A DNA stretch of 64,000 nt from Betaproteobacteria bacterium (GTDB lineage: Bacteria; Pseudomonadota; Gammaproteobacteria; Burkholderiales; Burkholderiaceae_D), in the NCBI GenBank assembly GCA_025356395.1, contig JANXTA010000005.1, positions 55,758 through 119,757 on the forward strand, in the 5' to 3' direction. Of this stretch, positions 35,824 to 43,856 are shown piece by piece (the first letter of the stretch is position 1; each line of letters begins with the position of its first letter). A program made the translations under genes and the position numbers. The notes below the pieces were generated by a model. The model was not told the origin of the DNA. It searched no databases and worked only from the letters and a program-made list of their open reading frames with translations.

Positions 35824-35891
35824 GCGGCCTCCAGGGTCGACGGACCGTCGACGACGACCCGGCCGTCATTATCCGAGCACCGGAAGTGCCT

Positions 35892-35912
35892 CTATATCAA
35901 CCGTTGATATAG
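35892..35912. promoter_or_regulatory. 21-bp perfect palindrome, probable operator of the HTH gene
   Basis: Arms CTATATCAAC (35892-35901) and GTTGATATAG (35903-35912) are perfectly complementary around a single C. The ATG of the HTH gene lies 9 bases downstream. The AT-rich arms stand out in a GC-rich region, so autoregulation is likely. Confidence 0.7.
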
Positions 35913-35921
35913 TATCGAATC

Positions 35922-36218
35922 ATGCGTCGCATCTTTCTCGATCCGTACGTGCTCGACACCCTGCTGCCGGATCTGGTCGGTCACGATCGGAGACCGAGCG
36001 CGTTCCTGGTCTACCTGTATCTGCTGGGCCAGACCTCGGACGGGCGTCGCCCGCACGTGGCGCAAAGCCTCCAGACCATCGCGACGCGAACCGGACTGTC
36101 GAAGTCGGCCGTACAGTCGGCGATCCGTCATCTGAAGCGCCGGGGGCTGCTGGATCCCTCCGTGCAGGCCACGGTGACGCATCCGGTCCAGAAGGTCATG
36201 AAGCCGTGGGAACGGTGA
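35922..36218 (+). CDS. Small helix-turn-helix protein
   Basis: A 98-residue protein whose C-terminal half is a winged-helix-like HTH: QSLQTIATRTGLSKSAVQSA (about residues 49-68), then IRHLKRRGLLD. The N-terminus (RRIFLDPYVLDTLLPDLVGH) may mediate dimerisation. The palindrome at 35892-35912 overlaps its promoter. Its stop overlaps the GTG of the decayed BON gene, so it may once have regulated that operon. Confidence 0.78.
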   Translation: MRRIFLDPYVLDTLLPDLVGHDRRPSAFLVYLYLLGQTSDGRRPHVAQSLQTIATRTGLSKSAVQSAIRHLKRRGLLDPSVQATVTHPVQKVMKPWER

Positions 36219-36530
36219 CGCATCGCATCGTCGCCGTCATGCTCGCGATAGCCTGCGCGACGTCGGCCGCGGACGAGTCAATGAATGTCTACGGCGATCC
36301 CTTCGTGCATGCCACGGCTGGCCTCGCGTCGTGTTCCGTCCCGGCAAGCCCCCCGGCTCCACGATCAGGAGGCTCGCGCCGAAGCGCACTGGCGCGTCGA
36401 GCGGGGAGCGAGCTGCTCGCGCTCGGGCCGCTGACGACTTCCAAACTCGTATCTCTACGACCGGGAACTCGTTCCCCGGGTCCGCCGGTTCATCGTCGGT
36501 TCGGGACGCTGTGCGGACACCGATGGAACG
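36215..36530 (+). pseudogene. Decayed BON-domain lipoprotein-like gene
   Basis: Starting at the GTG (36215) or ATG (36239), a signal peptide and NVYGDPFVHATAGLASC are readable. After a frameshift near 36350 the frame continues with EARAEAHWRVERGASCSRSGR, then a TGA at 36432-36434, then RLPNSYLYDRELVPRVRRFI. This order (DPF..TAG..C, EAR..AHxRVERGxSC, GRCRxxxxYxYD) matches a BON-domain family I know from Burkholderiales. The BON domain itself is missing, because cytochrome sequence begins around 36536. Confidence 0.65.
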
Positions 36531-36535
36531 GCCTC

Positions 36536-36790
36536 GGCCAGCAGATCGCAAGTGCGGGCCTGCTGGGGACGCGCGGCGTCAACGATTCCGAAGGCGCCAA
36601 CGTCACGCAGACCATCCTGCACGGCGCGAAGATGCCCATCGTCGGCACCGACGTCTACATGCCCGCGTACGCGGCGGCCTACACCGACAGCGGGATCGCG
36701 TCGCTGTCCAACTACGTCATCGGTCACTTCGGCAACAAGCAGGGCCTGGTCATGCCGGCGAAGGTGGCCGACGCGCGCAAGCAGCGATGA
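36536..36790 (+). pseudogene. C-terminal remnant of a cytochrome c (alcohol/gluconate dehydrogenase type)
   Basis: The frame ending at 36790 reads GANVTQTILHGAKMPIVGTD, VYMPAYAAAYTDSGIASLSN and YVIGHFGNKQG. This is the last part of the membrane-bound cytochrome c subunit of alcohol or gluconate-type dehydrogenases, including the Met ligand region (KMP or MPAY). The CxxCH haem sites are not present, so this is an isolated tail joined to the BON remnant. Confidence 0.72.
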
Positions 36791-37419
36791 GCCGCGTTCT
36801 CCTCGCACGTGTCGTCACGCTCAGCCTCGCTCTGCCCTGCCGGCCCGCGCCGCCGAGCCGGTCGCGGTAGCCACCGGCCTGGGGCACGATCCTGGTCGAC
36901 GACACGCTCTACTTCGTCGACTACGCCACGCCCGATCTGTTGCGCGTGGTCGACGGCAAGGTCTACCACCGCATCAAGGGCGGCTGCTTCCGCACGGTGG
37001 CGTCGGGCATCGACTTCGCCAACGGCGTCGCCGTATCGCCCGACGGACTTGCGCTGTTCGTCGGCGAATCGAAGACCGACAACATCCTCCGCTACGCCAT
37101 CGCCGTCGATGGATCTCTCGGCGACCGCGCCGTGGTCGTCAACGTCGCGAAGCTCACGGGACATCGCGGGGCTGGTCTCAAGCCCGATGGCATCCGCATC
37201 GATCGCGAGGGTCGTCTCTTCGTCGCGCTGTACGACGGCGCAGGCCTCGTCGTGATCGGAAGCGACGGCTCGCTGGTGGCGTGCATCGATCTGCCCGGCG
37301 CCCACCACATCAGCCTCGGGCTCGACGCGGACGAGAAGTCCCTCCATGCAACCGCGATCGATGCGGACTCGCACGGCGCTGTCTATCGCATCGCGAATCC
37401 GTTGCATGGGGCGATGTAG
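36787..37419 (+). pseudogene. SMP-30/gluconolactonase-like gene with frameshifted N-terminus
   Basis: An ATG at 36787 begins a hydrophobic signal-like stretch, but that frame stops at 36870. The protein continues in two shifted frames: AEPVAVATGL near 36850, then GTILVDDTLYFVDYATPDLL from about 36890 to the stop at 37419. The downstream part has beta-propeller strands typical of SMP-30 (DFANGVAVSPDGLALFVGES, KPDGIRIDREGRLFVALY, DLPGAHHISLGLD). At least one short indel near 36885 is needed to restore a single frame. Confidence 0.72.
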
Positions 37420-37511
37420 TCGGACGCGCCCATCCAGCAGAAGCAGGGTGCGGTTCAGGTGGTCAGAGGCGTTGGATTTCGGCCGTACCCACTTCTGCAG
37501 ATCCGCCGACC

Positions 37512-37763
37512 ATGACCGACATCCCAATCGACGCCGTACCCGTCGTGAGCCCGAAGAACGGCCTGCTGATAGCGGTCCTCTGCCTGTTGTTCGGCATCTT
37601 CGGCGCGCATCGCTTCTATGCCGGCAAGACCGGCAACGCGGTCGTCCAGCTGTTCACGCTGGGCGGCCTCGGCATCTGGATGGTGATCGACTTCCTGTTC
37701 ATCGTCTTCGCCGAGTTCACCGACTCGGACGGCCGCAAGGTCGATCCCTGGATCGGCATCTAG
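37512..37763 (+). CDS. TM2 domain-containing membrane protein
   Basis: The ATG at 37512 gives 83 residues. Two hydrophobic segments (about 15-33 and 44-66) contain the TM2 signature: GIFGAHRFYAGKTGNAVVQL, then TLGGLGIWMVIDFLF. TM2 proteins are small inner-membrane proteins of unknown function. It appears intact although the preceding genes are decayed. Confidence 0.88.
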   Translation: MTDIPIDAVPVVSPKNGLLIAVLCLLFGIFGAHRFYAGKTGNAVVQLFTLGGLGIWMVIDFLFIVFAEFTDSDGRKVDPWIGI

Positions 37764-37841
37764 CCCGCCTCCCGCATGACCGGCCGCGGCTTCCCGCCGC
37801 CGCTGTTCCGTTGATTCTCGCAACTCGCCAAGGAAACCCTC

Positions 37842-38282
37842 ATGAAGCCTTCGTCTCGCGTCGCCCGGTGAAAGGCGCCGGCCCTGTCCGTGATCGCAGC
37901 CACGCTCGCGCTCGTCAGTCAGGTCGGCCATGCGCAGACCACCGCCGCCCCCGCCGCAGGCACGACGTCCGCGACGCCCGACAACGCGATCCTGCTGACG
38001 GTGTTCCTCAGGCACGACCAGTCGCGCCCGCTGAGCGAGCTCAACGCGCAGCTCGCGAGGCAGAACTTCTACAAGGCCTTCCCGCCCGAAGGCATCGAGG
38101 TCGTGAGCTGGAACGTCGTCATGGGCATCGGGCAGATCATCGTGCGGCGCCTGCCGGCGGGTCGCCTCCGCGAGATCAACTGCGTGCTCGAGGACACGGC
38201 CTGCAGACCGTATCGCACCGCGTTCTATCCGACCTACGACCTCAAGGCGGTCGGCTTGGCCGAGCACGAGAAGGCGAAGTGA
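37842..38282 (+). pseudogene. Small secreted protein with TGA in its signal peptide
   Basis: From the ATG at 37842 the frame reads MKPSSRVAR, then TGA at 37869-37871, and continues in the same frame as KAPALSVIAATLALVSQVGH, AQ and a 115-residue mature region. Read through, the whole is a normal signal peptide (basic N-region, hydrophobic core, HAQ cleavage). A GTG at 37890 could restart translation but would lack the basic N-region. The mature part (NAILLTVFLRHDQSRPLSEL) has two Cys and no recognised family. Convergent with the GGDEF-EAL gene. Confidence 0.6.
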
Positions 38283-38289
38283 GGTCGGT

Positions 38290-41200
38290 TCAGCCGACCA
38301 GCCACAGTCCCACGGCCGGCTCTGCGACCCTGAGCAGCCGGGTCAGCGGCTCGGGACGGTGGATCAGGTAACCCTGCGCCATGTCGACCCCGATCCGGCG
38401 CAGCTCCTGGCGCACGGCATCGTTCTCGACGAACTCGGCGATGGTCTTCACGCCCACGACCCGCGCCACTTCGCAGAAGCAGCGCACAGCCGCGTTGTCG
38501 AGTTTGTCCTCGAGCAGGTTGGTGATGAAGTGTCCATCGATCTTGAGATAGTCGACCGGTAGCGACTTGAGGTAACCGAACGACGAGGCTCCCACGCCGA
38601 AGTCGTCGAGCGCGATCTTCACGCCGAGTGACCGCATGTCGTCGATGAAGGAGCGGGCGTCCGACATCTGCGTGATCGCGGCGGTCTCGGTGATCTCGAA
38701 GCAGATGCGGCCGATGTCGAAGGGGGCGCGACGGACCATCTCGCCGATGTCGCGATGGAACGCGCGATCGCCCAGCGACTGGCCCGACAGGTTGATCGAC
38801 ATCATGCCGATGTCGACCCGCTGGCGCGCGGCCTGCCGCATCGCGTCGAAGGCGTGCCGCACCACCCAGCGATCGAGGCGCGTCGCCAGATGGAAGCGCT
38901 CTGCCGCCGGCAGGAAAGCCCCCGGCAGGACCAGCGTGCCGTCGGCTTCGCGCATGCGCAGCAGCACTTCGAAGTGGAGTCGCTCGTCGTCGTCGCCGCC
39001 GATCGACTCGATGCGCTGGCCGAAGAGTTCGAAGCGATCCTCGTCGAGCGTCACTTCGAGACGGCTGACCCACTGCATGTCGCCGTCGCGCACCTTCAGC
39101 GCCTGGTCCGAGTCGAACCAGGCGTGCACGCGATTGCGTCCACCCTCCTTGGCCGCGTAGCAAGCGGCATCGGCGGCCTGCAGCAACGCCTTGAGCGTCG
39201 CCCAGCGACCATCGATCGGAACCATGCCGATGCTGGTGCCGATGCGGAAGCGCTTGTCGTCGTAGAGGAAGCGGAACTCCTCCATCTCGTCGCAGATCTT
39301 CTGGGCCACGCGTTCCGCGGCGCGCATGTCGCAGTGCTCGAGGATCACCCCGAACTCATCGCCACCGAGGCGGGCCAGCGTGTCGTGGCCGCGCATGCAA
39401 CTGCGTAGGATGGCGCTGACCTCGCGCAGCAACTGGTCGCCGGCCGAGTGCCCGCAGGCGTCATTGACCAGCTTGAACTGGTCGAGGTCGACGTACAGCA
39501 TCACGTGTCCGGCCACCTCGCTGCCGGCCCCGTCGAGGACCACCGCGAGGCGTGTCTCGAATTCGGCGCGGTTGAACAGGCCCGTCAACAGGTCGTGTCG
39601 CGCGCGGTGGCTCATTTCGTTGTTGAGGCGACGCTGCTCCGACACGTCGCGGAACACCAGCACCGCACCCAGCACCTGACCGTTCGCCTCGCGGATCGGA
39701 GAGGCCGAGTCTTCGACGCCGAACTCGTCCCCGGTGCGCGAGATCAGCGTGGTGTTGCCGGAGCCACCGATGATCTGGCTGGTGGCGAGACAACGTGCGA
39801 CGGGATTGCGCGTCGGCATCCGCGTCTCGTCGTCGATCACGACGAAGACGCGGTCGATCTGTCGTCCCATGACCTCGTCCTTGACCCAGCCGGTCATGCG
39901 TTCCGCGACCCGGTTCATCCACTGGACGCAGCCATGCGTGTCGGTCGTGATGACCGCGTCGCCGATCGATTCGAGCGTCACCTGCAGCAGCTCGCGACTG
40001 CGGGCGAGCTCGCCCTCGAACTGCTTGCGCGTGGTGATATCGGCGTGGGTGCCGTGCATCCACAACGGCTTGCCGTCAGGACTGCGCGCCGAGACACGGC
40101 CGCGATCCTTGACCCAGATCCAGCGGCCGTCGCGATGACGGATGCGCCCTTCGAAGTCGTAGTAGTCGACGCGGCCTTCGTAGTGCGCTTCGGCTAGCGC
40201 CTTCGCGCGTGGCACGTCTTCTGGATGCATGCGGGACATCCAGTCCCCGATGTGGGTCGTACCCAACTCGGCCAGCGTGTAGCCGATCATCTCGGCACAG
40301 CGCGCGTTGTAGCACGTCTCGCCGGTCTGGATGTTGAGTTCCCAGGTGCCCGCGTTGGTGCCTTCGAGGATGCGCGCCATGCGCTCCTGCTCGTCGCGCA
40401 ACGCCCGTTCGGCGGCACGCTGCGGCGTGATGTTCTCGAAGACACCCAGCGAGCGCTGTGGGTTGCCCAGTGCGTCGCGCTGCAGGACCTGCGACACCGA
40501 GACGTCGATCAGGGAGCCGTCCTTGCAGATCATCTGGTACTCGTGTCGGTGCGTTCGCCCGTCCTTGAGAAAGGTGGGGATGCCGATCTCGAGCGCGAAT
40601 ACGCGCGACCGCGGTGTCAGGAAATCGGTGACGTGCCGTCCCTCGATCTCCTCGCGGGAAAAGCCGGTCTCGGTGGTCCACGCATCGCTGACCATCATCA
40701 GCCGCCCTTCGCCGTTCATCGAGAACAGCGGGACCGGGCTGGACCGGTAGAGGTCGGTGATGCGATCGCTGATCTCGTCGGCCCGCAGCAGCGCGTGTGA
40801 AGCTCGCTCGTGGGACTCGAAGGCTCTCGCGGCGGTCACGGCCAGATGACAGAGCGTGCGGACCTGATGATCGGCAAGCGTGCGGGGAAGCCGGTCGAGC
40901 ACGCACAGCGCCCCGATCGTGAAGCCGTCCGACAGCGTGATCGGGGCGGCCGCGTAGAAGCGCAGTCCGGCCTCGCTGGTGACGAGGGGGTTGGCGGCAC
41001 AGCGCGGGTCGGCGGTCATGTCGGGGACCACCATCGCACGACCCGCACGAACCACGTGTTCCGACATCGCCTCTTCGCGCGGCGTCTCGCTAAAGTCGAT
41101 GCCGATCGACGCCTTGAACCACTGCCGGTCCGTGTCGAGCAGGCTGATCGTCGCGATCGGTACTTCGCAGAGCTCGGCGGCCGCGCGCACGATCGAGTCA

Positions 41201-41295
41201 AAGATCTCCTCGGGCTCGGTGTCGAGGACGCGCAGAGCGTGCAGGCGGGCGAGACGTTCCCGTTCGTGAGGCGTGGTCGTGGCGGCTTCTGGCAT
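38290..41295 (-). CDS. Multi-sensor diguanylate cyclase/phosphodiesterase (GAF-PAS-PAS-PAS-GGDEF-EAL)
   Basis: Starting at the ATG at 41295 (a longer frame would overlap the next gene) the protein has 1001 residues. A GAF domain (about 15-165) is followed by three PAS domains (about 190-300, 310-430 and 440-560), a GGDEF domain with intact active site ARLGGDEFGV (about 690), and an EAL domain. The EAL motif reads FEVLLRM, the other catalytic motifs are present (NLSGQS, FEITET, DDFGVG, YLKIDG, EFVEN). No membrane segment was seen, so it is probably cytoplasmic. It likely controls c-di-GMP, which would fit the secreted-matrix genes to the right. Confidence 0.93.
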   Translation of the reverse strand: MPEAATTTPHERERLARLHALRVLDTEPEEIFDSIVRAAAELCEVPIATISLLDTDRQWFKASIGIDFSETPREEAMSEHVVRAGRAMVVPDMTADPRCAANPLVTSEAGLRFYAAAPITLSDGFTIGALCVLDRLPRTLADHQVRTLCHLAVTAARAFESHERASHALLRADEISDRITDLYRSSPVPLFSMNGEGRLMMVSDAWTTETGFSREEIEGRHVTDFLTPRSRVFALEIGIPTFLKDGRTHRHEYQMICKDGSLIDVSVSQVLQRDALGNPQRSLGVFENITPQRAAERALRDEQERMARILEGTNAGTWELNIQTGETCYNARCAEMIGYTLAELGTTHIGDWMSRMHPEDVPRAKALAEAHYEGRVDYYDFEGRIRHRDGRWIWVKDRGRVSARSPDGKPLWMHGTHADITTRKQFEGELARSRELLQVTLESIGDAVITTDTHGCVQWMNRVAERMTGWVKDEVMGRQIDRVFVVIDDETRMPTRNPVARCLATSQIIGGSGNTTLISRTGDEFGVEDSASPIREANGQVLGAVLVFRDVSEQRRLNNEMSHRARHDLLTGLFNRAEFETRLAVVLDGAGSEVAGHVMLYVDLDQFKLVNDACGHSAGDQLLREVSAILRSCMRGHDTLARLGGDEFGVILEHCDMRAAERVAQKICDEMEEFRFLYDDKRFRIGTSIGMVPIDGRWATLKALLQAADAACYAAKEGGRNRVHAWFDSDQALKVRDGDMQWVSRLEVTLDEDRFELFGQRIESIGGDDDERLHFEVLLRMREADGTLVLPGAFLPAAERFHLATRLDRWVVRHAFDAMRQAARQRVDIGMMSINLSGQSLGDRAFHRDIGEMVRRAPFDIGRICFEITETAAITQMSDARSFIDDMRSLGVKIALDDFGVGASSFGYLKSLPVDYLKIDGHFITNLLEDKLDNAAVRCFCEVARVVGVKTIAEFVENDAVRQELRRIGVDMAQGYLIHRPEPLTRLLRVAEPAVGLWLVG

Positions 41296-41360
41296 CAGGC
41301 TCTCGATTGAAGCAGCGGACGCGAACGCCCTGTGCGTCCTCGTTATCGGCACGGATTCGA

Positions 41361-42188
41361 TCAGCTTGAGTCGGATAAACCCTGAGCCCGTTGAGAAGTG
41401 CCGGTCAACGTCACCTGCAACGGCAGGAAAGGCGCATCGCACGCGGACCGCCAGGTCTGGCCGACTGCGATGGGCCAGGCGTCGGTCCACGTGCCGGTGG
41501 TGACCACGTCGCCCGGCTGCAGGCGAGGCGCACCGGGGCAGCGCTCGAGTTCCCGCACGAAGTGATGGAGCGCGTGTAGGGGACCGTCCAGCACGTTGAC
41601 GCCGCTACCCTCGTCGATCAGGACATCGCCGCGATACAGGCGCAGCCGGGTCGCGCCCAGCCGGTCGTCGAGTTCCTGCCCGGACCCGGCCAGCGTGCGG
41701 ACCGCGGTCCGGCCACCGACCAGGAGGCGTGCGTGCAGCGCGCCGTCGGCGATCGTCTCGACGGCCGTGAACTTCCAGTCGGGCCGATGCGACTGCACGA
41801 CCTCAAAGCCGGGCGCAAGCCAGTCCAGGCACGCGAAGAGCTGTTCGAGCGATGCGCCGTCGGGCGGCGTGGTCGCGAGGCCGAACACGATCTCGGGTTC
41901 GAGGCGCGGCTGGCAAGTGGGTTGCAGATCGACGCTGCCCGCGCCATCGCAGAGCGTCAGCGTCGTGTCCCACACCGTTCCCCAGATCGGCGCGAAGACC
42001 CGGTAGCGCTTCCAGATGGTTCGGTTGGTGAAGCCGATCTTGAAGCCCACCGGTCGTTCGCCGCGGGCGATGCGCAGCCGACGCACGGCGAGGGCACTCT
42101 GGTAGGCGCCGTCGACCGACGCATGGTCCGCGTCGGCCGGCCACAGCGCGCCCAGGTCGTTGTGCTGCAGGACGGATTCGGGAGTCAT
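41361..42188 (-). CDS. Fumarylacetoacetate hydrolase-family protein (2-keto-4-pentenoate hydratase-like)
   Basis: The 275-residue protein resembles the hydratase/decarboxylase branch (MhpD, DmpH): GFKIGFTNRTIWKRYRV (about residues 48-64) and EPEIVFGLATTPP (about 96-108), with EIVF carrying the metal-binding Glu pair. Later GDVVTTGTWTDAWPI matches the usual substrate-loop segment. Such enzymes act late in meta-cleavage of aromatics. No meta-cleavage dioxygenase is nearby, so its substrate is open. Confidence 0.84.
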   Translation of the reverse strand: MTPESVLQHNDLGALWPADADHASVDGAYQSALAVRRLRIARGERPVGFKIGFTNRTIWKRYRVFAPIWGTVWDTTLTLCDGAGSVDLQPTCQPRLEPEIVFGLATTPPDGASLEQLFACLDWLAPGFEVVQSHRPDWKFTAVETIADGALHARLLVGGRTAVRTLAGSGQELDDRLGATRLRLYRGDVLIDEGSGVNVLDGPLHALHHFVRELERCPGAPRLQPGDVVTTGTWTDAWPIAVGQTWRSACDAPFLPLQVTLTGTSQRAQGLSDSS

Positions 42189-42275
42189 TGCCGCAGTCTA
42201 GTCGCGTGAGGCTTTCGGATCGCGGCCTCCGCCGCGTGCTAGCTTCGAGCCGTCGCCTCCAACCCTGAACCCACC

Positions 42276-43397
42276 ATGAAATCACTGGGCGCAAGACCCG
42301 CGGGTCTCCGTCTCGACCGCATGCAGTCGTCGCCGCTGTGGTCGGGCAACCGCTTTCGCAACGTCCATCCGATTCCGGTCGGGCTGCGGCATACCGACGT
42401 CAAGATGCCGTCGCTGGCCGATTTCCTCTGCGGCGGCGAGCGTCGCGTACCGGCGCGCGCCCTGCCTTCGGTGGATCCGCGCGACGGCTGGTCGAAGGCC
42501 GTGGAGACCGGCTTGCGCGCCACCTGGCTGGGACACTCGACCGTGCTGGTCGAGATCGACGGCTATCGCGTCCTGACCGATCCGGTGTGGGGACCGCGGG
42601 CTTCGCCGTCGACGCTGCTCGGACCGAAACGCTTCCAGCCGGTGCCGATCACGCTGCGCGAATTGCCGCCGGTCGATGTCGTGATCGTCTCGCACGATCA
42701 CTACGATCACCTCGACTACCCGACCATCCGCGAACTCGCGAAGCGCGACGTGCCCTTCGTGACGTCGCTGGGCGTCGGCGCGCATCTCGAAGCGTGGGGC
42801 GTGCCGGCCGCACGCGTGACCGAGCTCGACTGGTGGGAGACCCATACGCTGCCGGGGACCGAGCTGTCGATCACAGCGGCACCGTCGCAGCACTTCTCCG
42901 GACGCGGCCTCAAAGATCGCAACACCACGCTGTGGTCGTCGATGGTGATCCGCTCGTCGCGGCATGCGGTCTTCTTCAGTGGCGACACGGGCCTGACCAC
43001 CGAGTACGCGGTGATCCGCGACCGCCTCGGTCCCTTCGACCTCGTGATGCTCGAGGTCGGCGCCTATCACCCCGCGTGGGGCGACATCCACCTCGGTCCC
43101 GAAAATGCCCTCGAGGCGCATGGGTTGCTGGGCGGCGGTGCCTTCTTGCCGGTGCACTGGGGCACGTTCTCGCTGGCGATCCACGCCTGGGACCAGCCGG
43201 TCGAGACGCTGCTGAAGCTGGCCGCGAAGACGGACGTGCCGCTGTTGATGCCACGGCTCGGCGAGCCGATCGAACCGTCGCGTGCGGGCGACGCCAGGGC
43301 GTGGTGGCGGGCGGTCGATGCCACCGAACCCGAGTCGGGAACGGGGCAAGCACCGGCGATGACGCTGCCGAAGACGATGCCGTGGCCGTTCGACTAG
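42276..43397 (+). CDS. MBL-fold hydrolase (NAPE-PLD/RomA-like)
   Basis: A 373-residue protein with the NAPE-PLD-like beta-lactamase fold. WLGHSTVLVEIDGYRVLTDP (about residues 87-106) opens the fold, the metal motif is SHDHYDHLD (about 137-145, HxHxDH), and FSGDTGLT (about 232) and PVHWGTF (about 287) supply further ligands. Probable cytoplasmic or peripheral hydrolase of a lipid or phosphodiester. Overlaps the next gene by 16 bases. Confidence 0.88.
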   Translation: MKSLGARPAGLRLDRMQSSPLWSGNRFRNVHPIPVGLRHTDVKMPSLADFLCGGERRVPARALPSVDPRDGWSKAVETGLRATWLGHSTVLVEIDGYRVLTDPVWGPRASPSTLLGPKRFQPVPITLRELPPVDVVIVSHDHYDHLDYPTIRELAKRDVPFVTSLGVGAHLEAWGVPAARVTELDWWETHTLPGTELSITAAPSQHFSGRGLKDRNTTLWSSMVIRSSRHAVFFSGDTGLTTEYAVIRDRLGPFDLVMLEVGAYHPAWGDIHLGPENALEAHGLLGGGAFLPVHWGTFSLAIHAWDQPVETLLKLAAKTDVPLLMPRLGEPIEPSRAGDARAWWRAVDATEPESGTGQAPAMTLPKTMPWPFD

Positions 43398-43810
43398 CCG
43401 ACAGCACGGCGTCGACGCTGAAGGTCGACCCGGACGAAGTCGAACTCACCGCGATTCGCGCGCAGGGCGCCGGCGGCCAGAACATCAACAAGGTGTCGAG
43501 CGCCGCGCACCTGCGCTTCGACGTGCACGCCTCGTCGCTGCCCGATCCGGTCAAGCAACGGCTGCTCGCGCTCGGCGACCGGCGCATCACCGAAGCCGGC
43601 GTCGTGATCATCAAGGCGCAGACCTCGCGCAGCCTCGACGCCAATCGAGCCGATGCGCTGGCGCGGCTGCAGGAGCTGGTCGACAGCGTGGCGCTGCCGC
43701 CGCGCATTCGCCGCCCCACCAAGCCGACCTTCGGCTCGAAGCAGCGCCGACTCGATGGCAAGAGCATCCGCGCGCGGGTCAAGGCGGGCCGCAGATCGGT
43801 GGAAGATTGA
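43382..43810 (+). CDS. arfB: ArfB-type peptidyl-tRNA hydrolase (ribosome rescue)
   Basis: The catalytic GGQ motif is in AIRAQGAGGQNINKVSSAAH (about residues 24-43). The C-terminus is the Lys/Arg-rich tail that enters the empty mRNA channel (PTFGSKQRRLDGKS, RVKAGRR). The GTG at 43382 gives 142 residues, the normal length, although it lies inside the MBL gene. No ATG occurs closer to the domain. It releases stalled ribosomes by hydrolysing peptidyl-tRNA. Confidence 0.9.
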   Translation: MAVRLADSTASTLKVDPDEVELTAIRAQGAGGQNINKVSSAAHLRFDVHASSLPDPVKQRLLALGDRRITEAGVVIIKAQTSRSLDANRADALARLQELVDSVALPPRIRRPTKPTFGSKQRRLDGKSIRARVKAGRRSVED

Positions 43811-43856
43811 GCGAGGCGGTATAACGTCATCCCGTTTTTCGACGGCCGCACCGCCC

